This document shows positions 38,303 through 44,476 of a DNA stretch of 44,476 nt, piece by piece; position 1 is the stretch's first letter; every line of letters starts with the position of its first letter. Both the position numbers and the translations under genes were made by a program. The notes under the pieces were generated by a model that was not told the DNA's origin, ran no database searches, and saw nothing but the letters and a program-made list of their open reading frames with translations. The DNA is taken from positions 1 through 44,476 of the forward strand of contig JAEXBN010000038.1 of NCBI GenBank assembly GCA_023394045.1, written 5' to 3'. Source of the DNA: Bacillota bacterium. Lineage in GTDB: Bacteria > Bacillota > Clostridia > Tissierellales > Peptoniphilaceae.

Positions 38303-40360
38303 ATGTGGAACGTTGCACTGGTGGGAAACCCCAATTCCGGTAAAACAACACTTTTTAACACCCTTACGGGAGCCAATGCTTATGTCGGAAACTGGCCAGG
38401 GGTCACCGTCGAGCGCAAGGAGGGCAAGATACGGCATCGTTCGGATCTCAATTTGGTCGACCTTCCGGGAATTTATTCTTTAAGCCCGTACTCCCCGGAG
38501 GAAGTGGTTTCGCGCAATTATTTGATGAACGATCATCCGGATGCCGTGATCAATATCGTGGACTCCAGCAATTTGGAACGCAATCTTTACTTAACGACGC
38601 AGCTGTTGGAAGTAGGAGTTCCGACCGTGCTGGCGTGCAACATGACCGATATTGTGGAAAAGCGCGGGGACAAGCTGGATCCTCAAGCACTAGGGGAGGC
38701 GCTGGGAATCCCTGTGGTTCAAATTTCGGCGCTTCAGGATAAAGGGTTGAAGGAGCTGGTGGAAACCACGGCGCAGGCGATTCAAAAGAAACAGGTGCCG
38801 CACTTTGATCTTCCGTTTGATGAGCAGACGCGCGATTTGCGCGACTTACTCAATGCGTTCTGGGCGACGGGGGATCCGGTGCTGAAGGAACGCGCCACAA
38901 AAGAAGATGCCTCCGCACGCGTGAGCGAGGCGCGATATGCGTATCTTGCGAAGATGGTTCCGACGGTCTTCTATCCGGAACATACGGAGCGCCAGACGCT
39001 GACCGACCGGCTCGACCGGTTTGTGACGCATCCGCTCCTCGGTCTGCCGATTTTTGTGGTTCTGATGGTCATCATGTACTGGCTGGCGGTCAGCCCGGAT
39101 GGGATTGGAACGCGCGGAACGGATTTTGTGAATGATGTGGTGGTCGCTGAGTGGATTCAAGGCGGCGCCAGCACGCTGCTCACCAATTTAGGGGTCAGCG
39201 ACTGGCTGATTTCGCTGGTCGTCGACGGAATGATCGGCGGCGTGGGCGCGGTGATCGGCTTCCTTCCGCAGATGATCGTCCTTTTCTTCCTTCTTGGCAT
39301 CCTGGAATTGTCAGGCTATATGGCGCGTGTGGCGCTGATTTTGGATCGGACCTTCCATCATTTTGGACTCTCTGGAAAAAGCTTCATTCCGCTGCTCATT
39401 GGAACCGGTTGCTCGGTTCCGGGAATTCTTTCCAGCCGCACCATTGAAAATATCAATGAGCGCCGCATGACCGTCATCATCAACTCCTTCATGCCATGCG
39501 GTGCGAAACTTCCGATCATCGCCTTCTTTGCGGGCGCGTTCTTTCCTCAATACTGGTGGTTTGCGCCGATGTTCTATTTCATCGGGATTGTGATTGTCGC
39601 CTTTTCCGGTCTGGTGCTCAAGAAATTCCGCCGCTTCGGCGGCGAGGCGCTGCCTTTCTTCATGGAGCTTCCGGATTACCATATGCCGACGCTGCGCAGC
39701 ATTCTGCGGATTACCTGGGAGCGCGTGCGCGGGTTCGTCGTCAAGGCAGGAACGATCATTCTCCTTTCGTCCATCGTGATGTGGATTTTGTTGAACACCG
39801 GGGTGGAAAATGGACACGTCGGTCTCGTGGACGTGATCGACAACAGCTTTATGGCGCGGATCGGAAGCGCCCTGTCGGTGATCTTTGCGCCGCTTGGATT
39901 TGGCAATTGGCAGTCGGTCACGGCAACCATCGGCGGTCTGGTGGCGAAGGAGAACCTGATGTCCACCTTTGGGGTCATCTTCAGCGTAGAAGGGGATATT
40001 CTGGAAGTGATTGAAGAGGGCGGTTCGGCTGGATTAACGAATATTACATCGCTGTACGCTCCGCTGTCCGCGATTTCCTTCCTGCTGTTTAACCTTTATA
40101 CGATTCCCTGTTTCGCCGCGGTGGGCGCGATGAAGCAGGAACTCAATGATCGCAGCTGGTTCCTCTTCGGACTGGGTTACCTCCTGGCGATCAGCTACAG
40201 TCTCTCCCTGGTGTTCTACCAGTTCGGGCGCGTCATTCTCGGCGGGGCGCCCACCATTTGGACTCTTGTGGCGGCCGTGGTGTTTGCCGCCTGGATGTAT
40301 TTGCTCTTCCGCAAAAACGCCACTTCTGCGCATGGATTAAAAAAGGAGGTGGTCGCCTGA
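38303..40360 (+). CDS. feoB: Ferrous iron transporter FeoB
   Basis: 685 residues. The cytosolic N-terminal G domain has G1 GNPNSGKTT (8-16), the G2 Thr region YVGNWPGVTVERKEG, G3 DLPG, G4 NMTD and a helical inhibitor domain to about residue 230. The membrane core has the two Cys-containing gates IGTGCSVPGILSSRTI and NSFMPCGAKLPIIAFFAGAFF, and GGLVAKENLMSTFGV. It imports Fe2+, important for an anaerobe with iron-sulfur enzymes such as the serine dehydratase. The start is ATG 38303 with AAAGGAGAG upstream; the upstream in-frame 37 codons overlap the promoter. No feoA gene lies beside it. Confidence 0.96.
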   Translation: MWNVALVGNPNSGKTTLFNTLTGANAYVGNWPGVTVERKEGKIRHRSDLNLVDLPGIYSLSPYSPEEVVSRNYLMNDHPDAVINIVDSSNLERNLYLTTQLLEVGVPTVLACNMTDIVEKRGDKLDPQALGEALGIPVVQISALQDKGLKELVETTAQAIQKKQVPHFDLPFDEQTRDLRDLLNAFWATGDPVLKERATKEDASARVSEARYAYLAKMVPTVFYPEHTERQTLTDRLDRFVTHPLLGLPIFVVLMVIMYWLAVSPDGIGTRGTDFVNDVVVAEWIQGGASTLLTNLGVSDWLISLVVDGMIGGVGAVIGFLPQMIVLFFLLGILELSGYMARVALILDRTFHHFGLSGKSFIPLLIGTGCSVPGILSSRTIENINERRMTVIINSFMPCGAKLPIIAFFAGAFFPQYWWFAPMFYFIGIVIVAFSGLVLKKFRRFGGEALPFFMELPDYHMPTLRSILRITWERVRGFVVKAGTIILLSSIVMWILLNTGVENGHVGLVDVIDNSFMARIGSALSVIFAPLGFGNWQSVTATIGGLVAKENLMSTFGVIFSVEGDILEVIEEGGSAGLTNITSLYAPLSAISFLLFNLYTIPCFAAVGAMKQELNDRSWFLFGLGYLLAISYSLSLVFYQFGRVILGGAPTIWTLVAAVVFAAWMYLLFRKNATSAHGLKKEVVA

Positions 40361-40390
40361 TTGAGAAGACATCCGTTTCTTTCGTGCAAT

Positions 40391-40427
40391 AGGGTCAGGA
40401 TAGCATGAGCTGTCCTGGCTCTTTTTT
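40391..40427 (+). terminator. Terminator after feoB
   Basis: GGGTCAGGATA pairs (with G-U pairs) with TGTCCTGGCTC, then six T. Lies 30 bases behind the feoB stop. Confidence 0.8.
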
Positions 40428-40547
40428 ATTGGAACAGAATGGGCTCAAATGGATCAAAAAAAGTGCATTTTAGTGGTTTGAGTTTGCGGAATAAAACGTT
40501 ATCATAAAACAAATAGGAGTGTTGCTATATTGAAAAGGAGGTTGCTG

Positions 40548-40802
40548 ATGAGTAATCAGATGATCGCAAAGGTGGTATTGATTGTGGCCTTTCTTGCGGC
40601 CATTGGCTGGGTGCTTGTTCCGCACCTCATTCGGATGAAGGATTTTCGGGATCAGGCGAAAGGGAAGAAGGCGGAGCGAAAGCTGTCGGAGGATCAGAAG
40701 ATCAGCTACGACCCGAAACCGAAGCCGGAAGATCTGCAAACAGCAATTGACCGGGAAGTGTTGAAGACGCGGAGCGCACAGAACTTGCTCGGACCGAAAT
40801 GA
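40548..40802 (+). CDS. Small single-pass membrane protein of unknown function
   Basis: 84 residues with one N-terminal hydrophobic helix (MIAKVVLIVAFLAAIGWVLVPHLI, residues 5-28). A strongly charged tail of about 55 residues is rich in Lys, Asp and Glu and includes AKGKKAERKLSEDQK and DPKPKPEDLQ. The positive charge after the helix suggests that the tail is cytosolic. No family was recognised. The start is ATG 40548, with AAAGGAGG 6 bases before it; the TTG at 40530 contains the ribosome site and is rejected. It stands alone between two terminators. A possible promoter is TTGAGT-16-TATCAT upstream. Confidence 0.6.
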   Translation: MSNQMIAKVVLIVAFLAAIGWVLVPHLIRMKDFRDQAKGKKAERKLSEDQKISYDPKPKPEDLQTAIDREVLKTRSAQNLLGPK

Positions 40803-40929
40803 TGGGGCGTTTTTGTTTCGTCCATGATTCCTTTTGGGTCGTGATTTCCTTGGTTGAGGATCGGTTTTGTTCCGTGGTGGGCTTCCAGTGAGATGAACGT
40901 TAATGAGACAACTTCAGATCAATGATCAG

Positions 40930-40957
40930 ACGGAGCCGCATTCAGGCTCCGTTTTCT
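40930..40957 (+). terminator. Rho-independent terminator before the acetyltransferase gene
   Basis: ACGGAGCC (40930-40937) pairs with GGCTCCGT (40945-40952), 7-base loop, then TTTCTTTCTTTT. Confidence 0.85.
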
Positions 40958-41036
40958 TTCTTTTGGGCTTTATTTCCGTGTTGCGTGGGTATGTTTGCTT
41001 TATACTGTGAAAAAGCGAAAAACGAGAGGAGGCCGT

Positions 41037-41561
41037 ATGGAACAACGTCCCATTAAGATGGCGCAGCCTGACGATTTGGATCAGCTGTTGAGGCTGATTG
41101 ATGCGGGTCGCCAGCGGATGCGCGCAGAAGGGAATACGGTGCAGTGGTCGGGCGGGCAGCCATCGGTGCAGCAGGTGGAGGCGACGATTGCGGCAGGAGA
41201 GGCCTTTCTGATGTACGATGAAACCGGACACGCGGTGGCGACGTTTGTGCTTCAGACGGCGCCGGAAGCCAACTATGCGGAAATTGAGGGGGCTTGGCTC
41301 AATGAGGAGCCCTACCTGACGATTCACCGGGTTGCTGCTGAGGCTTCTGCGCATGGTGTGATGCGGGCGATACAGTCTTTCGCTGAGACAAAAGCGGCGG
41401 AGCGCGGGATCGCGAATCTTCGGATCGATACGCATGAGAGGAATGAATCGATGCGTCATGTGATTGCCCTGCTGGGGTACACTTATTGCGGGCACATCGT
41501 GGTGAGCGACGGGACGCTTCGGCTGGCCTTTCAAAAAGGGCTGGATAACGTGGCGCAATAG
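41037..41561 (+). CDS. GNAT family N-acetyltransferase
   Basis: 174 residues with the GNAT fold, which transfers an acetyl group from acetyl-CoA to an amine. N-terminal PIKMAQPDDLDQLLRLIDAGRQ, the strand-loop WLNEEPYLTIHRVAAEA, and the C-terminal LRIDTHERNESMRHVIALLGYTYCG followed by RLAFQK are typical of a widespread Firmicute subgroup. The acetyl-CoA pyrophosphate loop is degenerate: the usual RGxGxG reads SAHGVM. This could weaken acetyl-CoA binding. The start is ATG 41037 with GAGGAGG upstream. The aminotransferase gene follows after 23 bases. The substrate is unknown. Confidence 0.85.
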   Translation: MEQRPIKMAQPDDLDQLLRLIDAGRQRMRAEGNTVQWSGGQPSVQQVEATIAAGEAFLMYDETGHAVATFVLQTAPEANYAEIEGAWLNEEPYLTIHRVAAEASAHGVMRAIQSFAETKAAERGIANLRIDTHERNESMRHVIALLGYTYCGHIVVSDGTLRLAFQKGLDNVAQ

Positions 41562-41584
41562 AGCAACGCTGACAAGGAGGATGT

Positions 41585-42799
41585 ATGAAATTTTCAGAAC
41601 GAAGCGAAACATTACAGGCATCGCCGATTCGCAAGTTTGCGGATACCGTCTCTGCGGTGGAGGCAGAGGGGGTGAAGGTGATTCCGCTCAACATCGGTCA
41701 GCCAGATATTGAAACGCCAGCCGATTTCCTTGAGGCGGTACGCTCTTATGATGTGGACGTCTTGGCGTACCAAAATTCGCGCGGCATGACGCATACGCTC
41801 CAGACCACCCAGCTCTACCTGCATAATTATGGGCTGGATTTTGATCTGAATGAACTCTGCATTACCAATGGAGCCAGTGAGGCGCTGAGCTTTTCTGTGA
41901 CGCTGACGTGCAATCCAGGGGACTATATTCTCGCGATGGAGCCCTACTATACGTCCTATAACAGCATTGCGCAGGCACAGGGAGTCCGGATTTTGCCCAT
42001 GACCACGAGGGCGGAGGATGGATTTCGGGTGCCTCCGCAGGAGCAGTGGGAGGCCATGATTGAGCAGTCAGGAGTCAAGGATCGCATTCGCGCCTTTATC
42101 ATTTCATCGCCCGCCAATCCGACCGGCCGTGTTTACACCAAGGAAGAGATGGATACGATTGTCGCCATCGTCAAAAAATATGATCTTTGGCTGATTGCGG
42201 ATGAAGTGTATCGTGAATTCAACTACACCGACCGCCCGTTCCACTCCTTTGCAGAGGAGGACTCAATCGCCGACCGGGTCATTTTAGTCGACAGCATTTC
42301 GAAAAAATATTCGGCTTGCGGGGCACGGATCGGTTCTATTGCGACGCATAATCCCACGTTTAATGAGCGGGTGCTGCGCATGTGCCAGATGCGGCTTTGT
42401 GTGTCGACGCTGGATCAGATCGGTGCGGCGGCGATGGATAATGTGGATGATGCTTATGTAGAAAGAAATCGCCGGATCTATAAGGAGCGGCGGGATGCGC
42501 TGCGGGAGCGTCTGAATCGGATGGAGGGCATTATTGCACCGGAACCGGAAGGCGCTTTTTACATTGTGGTGAAGATTCCTGTGGATAATGCGGAAGATTT
42601 TGTGAACTGGACGCTTCAGAATGTGCGTGTCAACAACAAGACGGTGTTGATGACCCCGGCAGAATCATTTTACGGCACGCCGGGATTGGGGCGTGATGAG
42701 CTGCGCCTGTCCTATTGCGTATCGACGGATGTGTTGATGGAAGCGATGGATATCTTTGAGGAAGCGCTGAAACGCTATCCTGGAACGTCGCAGGATTAG
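41585..42799 (+). CDS. PLP-dependent class I/II aminotransferase
   Basis: 404 residues of the aspartate aminotransferase superfamily (fold type I). Visible are IPLNIGQPDIETP near the N-terminus, AYQNSRGMTHTLQTT, the PLP phosphate/ring stretch ITNGASEALSFS, SSPANPTGRVYTKEEM (Asn-Pro-Thr-Gly), IADEVYREFNY (PLP Asp and Tyr), DSISKKYSACGARIG (Schiff-base Lys) and ELRLSYCVS (substrate Arg). The natural amino acid cannot be told; aspartate or an aromatic or alanine-type substrate is possible. CAAGGAGG precedes ATG 41585. Probably co-transcribed with the acetyltransferase gene. Confidence 0.92.
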   Translation: MKFSERSETLQASPIRKFADTVSAVEAEGVKVIPLNIGQPDIETPADFLEAVRSYDVDVLAYQNSRGMTHTLQTTQLYLHNYGLDFDLNELCITNGASEALSFSVTLTCNPGDYILAMEPYYTSYNSIAQAQGVRILPMTTRAEDGFRVPPQEQWEAMIEQSGVKDRIRAFIISSPANPTGRVYTKEEMDTIVAIVKKYDLWLIADEVYREFNYTDRPFHSFAEEDSIADRVILVDSISKKYSACGARIGSIATHNPTFNERVLRMCQMRLCVSTLDQIGAAAMDNVDDAYVERNRRIYKERRDALRERLNRMEGIIAPEPEGAFYIVVKIPVDNAEDFVNWTLQNVRVNNKTVLMTPAESFYGTPGLGRDELRLSYCVSTDVLMEAMDIFEEALKRYPGTSQD

Positions 42800-42843
42800 T
42801 CTGAATGGAACGAGGTCTGTTCTTCCTGGGCGGAACGGATAGA

Positions 42844-42889
42844 CCCTTTGCGCGAGTCAACAAAAGACTTCATTTCTCACGGCAAAGGG
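42844..42889. repeat. Inverted repeat between aminotransferase and surface protein genes
   Basis: CCCTTTGC (42844-42851) and GCAAAGGG (42882-42889) are perfect inverted copies with 30 bases between. No T-run follows. It could be a weak terminator of the aminotransferase unit or part of the control region of the surface-protein gene. Confidence 0.4.
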
Positions 42890-42930
42890 AACCGCATCAG
42901 GGGAACCGTCTGAAGATTAGAAGGGGGGCT

Positions 42931-44476
42931 GTGAAAAAAATATCAAAAACATTCGCACTGCTGATGGTCATGCTCATCGTTTTTGCGACGGGAGCGTCTC
43001 CTGTGTTGGCTGATGATGTGGATTGGGACAAGGATTGGGATACCCTGCAGTGGCAGGTTTTGCCCAGCCTTTTTGGAGGAGAGAGCGATCTGAGGACCGG
43101 GCGCACTAACCCGCAGCGGCCGGATACGGTCATCCAAAATACGTATTGGGCTGATTTGGAGGAAGCGGCGGTAAACACGAATTTAGACGAGACTTTTTAT
43201 GGTGTTTTTCCAAAATATCTTGTGAAACCGACGGAGACCGCGATTGAAGAGCGCTTTCGACATGGATTTCATCTTCGAAATTTTCCTGTTTCAGGGATTT
43301 CTCCTGGGAACGCGGCCATGGAAGCCGGCGCGTATCCGGACAACACTTTGATTCAATTTTCTTATTTGCAAAATAAGGATATCGAGGCGGGTAGTTTCGA
43401 GGAAGGAACGGATCCAATTTCTGATAAAATCAACGTTTTAGGCTTCAAGGAGTCCGATCTTCTCTCTCGGGATGAGGTGCATGACACGACGTTGTTGAAG
43501 TCCACCGCCGATATTCAATCAATCGGGAGCACGGACTCGACCGAGGTCGGACAATATGCGCCGGGAGATGCGTTGAATCTCGAGTTTACCCTTAATGCGC
43601 CCTGGTTTCGTCGCTTTATCAATGGATATGCGCTCCAACGAGGGATTCGTGCTGTGAACGATGATACCGATTTTTGGACGGAGGATAACCTCTCCCAGCT
43701 CTATGAGACGCGGCAAATGCAGTATGACGCGCAGTTGGTGTACACCCTTGATCTTCCCGATGGGATAAAGGCAGATCACCCTGCGGTGAAGATGGCCGGG
43801 CTGAACGGCTTTGACCTGACGACGGAGATCAAAGATCAGAAGCTGATCATGAGTTTGCGGTTGGATCACTTGAGGTTGGGAAGTTGGAAAGCCATGTTGG
43901 ACGCGGTGAATGCAAATTCTCCGGATCACGTCACGCTGTCCATTTCCGGTCTTTCGGTGGATCCCGCAGCAGAGGTAGGAAAACAGATCACCATGCCGGC
44001 GACGGTTTCCGGATTTTTTGATTGGGTTCCTTCGGATCCGACCATTCCCAGAGATCCCGATGAGGTTGAAGATGGGATTTATTCCTATGAAGCAAGCCGC
44101 CAGGAATATCTCTATGGTGTCGCTCAACAAAGCGATGCCGGACGCGATGCAGCTGCCCCGCAGGATAAGCCAAAACTGATCAGCTACTCGTTCCAGGTCG
44201 TCCCGCCCAAGCCGTCGACCGATCCTTCGACCGATCCCTCTCAGGAGCCATCGACGGATCCGACCACTGGCGGATCGGAAGGACAGCCTTCGGAATCCTC
44301 TGCCCTGCGCATCATCAAGGTGGACGGAACCGGTAAGGCGATCTCCGCGCCGGTCACGTTCTCGCTGAAAAACACCAACGGCATCTTCCAGCCGCGCACC
44401 GCGACGACCAATGAACACGGTATCGCTGAGCTGTCGACGCCGATGGCAGGAACCTACACCTTAACGGAAATCAAGA
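42931..44476 (+). CDS. Secreted adhesin-like surface protein, 5' part
   Basis: Open frame from GTG 42931 (AAGGGGGG upstream) to the window end, 515 codons without a stop. The signal peptide is MKKISKTFALLMVMLIVFA..., with likely cleavage after PVLA (about residue 27). A region of about 400 residues without a recognised family follows. A Ser/Thr-Asp-Pro linker (STDPSTDPSQEPSTDP, about 428-443) leads to the start of a Cna-B/SpaA-like domain: LRIIKVDGTGKAI ... TTNEHGIAELSTPMAGTYTLTEIK, with the Lys and Glu that form an isopeptide bond in this fold. An LPXTG anchor would be expected beyond the window. It is probably a fimbrial tip or adhesin protein (inference). Confidence 0.8.
   Translation, partial: MKKISKTFALLMVMLIVFATGASPVLADDVDWDKDWDTLQWQVLPSLFGGESDLRTGRTNPQRPDTVIQNTYWADLEEAAVNTNLDETFYGVFPKYLVKPTETAIEERFRHGFHLRNFPVSGISPGNAAMEAGAYPDNTLIQFSYLQNKDIEAGSFEEGTDPISDKINVLGFKESDLLSRDEVHDTTLLKSTADIQSIGSTDSTEVGQYAPGDALNLEFTLNAPWFRRFINGYALQRGIRAVNDDTDFWTEDNLSQLYETRQMQYDAQLVYTLDLPDGIKADHPAVKMAGLNGFDLTTEIKDQKLIMSLRLDHLRLGSWKAMLDAVNANSPDHVTLSISGLSVDPAAEVGKQITMPATVSGFFDWVPSDPTIPRDPDEVEDGIYSYEASRQEYLYGVAQQSDAGRDAAAPQDKPKLISYSFQVVPPKPSTDPSTDPSQEPSTDPTTGGSEGQPSESSALRIIKVDGTGKAISAPVTFSLKNTNGIFQPRTATTNEHGIAELSTPMAGTYTLTEIK

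Noticed and set aside
43519..44418. 299-codon reading frame on the minus strand
   Set aside because: It is the antisense shadow of the secreted surface protein, which has a signal peptide, a linker and a Cna-B-like domain in the plus frame; the minus product is Arg/Ile-rich without any family pattern.

Overview
The window looks like chromosome from an anaerobic, amino-acid-fermenting Firmicute (Clostridia/Tissierellia type). The pointers are a canonical-looking parS site beside ParAB, a methionine T-box, strict Shine-Dalgarno spacing, Na+-pump decarboxylase subunits next to glutamate genes, a clostridial-style serine dehydratase in two subunits, and a surface protein ending in a Cna-B-like repeat. 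A Peptoniphilaceae-like genus is a guess, not shown. No rRNA or tRNA gene was seen.

Layout. 1-4060: the 3' part of parA, parB, a parS site, a DUF4446-type membrane coiled-coil protein, and pta. 4096-9185: pncB (minus), a HAD phosphatase with a small membrane protein, thioredoxin with a thioredoxin-reductase-like flavoprotein, and proC (minus). 9400-16979: a complete eight-gene operon equivalent to the Escherichia coli yhf/php cluster, whose function is unknown, in the order yhfY-yhfU-yhfT-php-yhfS-yhfX-yhfW-yhfZ, with a palindromic operator at its promoter. 17045-18983: degV-marR-nim-like operon under a strong promoter that overlaps a 13-bp-arm palindrome. 19362-22949: gltS, murI, gdh. 23093-25112: biotin carrier, Na+-pump beta subunit and a very short gamma/delta subunit. 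25119-26707: SPFH membrane protein with a ribbon-helix-helix partner. 26745-28524 (minus): MetE-fold protein behind a T-box with an AUG specifier and a Met-rich short reading frame. 28576-31737 (minus): serine dehydratase and a DAACS symporter. 31767-34245: an accessory island with the AbiE toxin-antitoxin pair and its twin operators, a possible relaxase remnant, a 22-bp tandem repeat, and an unusual array of small hairpins built from GCCTACG/CGTAGGC. 34249-38098 (minus): class I ribonucleotide reductase nrdA-nrdB with two NrdR boxes. 38192-44476: feoB, a small membrane protein, an acetyltransferase, an aminotransferase, and the 5' part of a secreted adhesin-like protein cut by the window end.

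How it fits together. Glutamate can be imported (GltS), racemised for the wall (MurI) or oxidised to 2-oxoglutarate (Gdh). The neighbouring Na+-pump subunits suggest fermentation through a biotin decarboxylase such as glutaconyl-CoA decarboxylase, although its catalytic subunit is not in the window. Serine uptake and deamination, and Pta for substrate-level ATP, fit the same lifestyle. The thioredoxin reductase-like protein lacks the usual NADPH signatures, which would suit a ferredoxin-based redox economy.

The best candidates for something undescribed are the yhf operon with its own operator, the GCCTACG hairpin array, the Met-rich reading frame behind the Met T-box, and the DUF4446 protein split by a long coiled coil next to parS.
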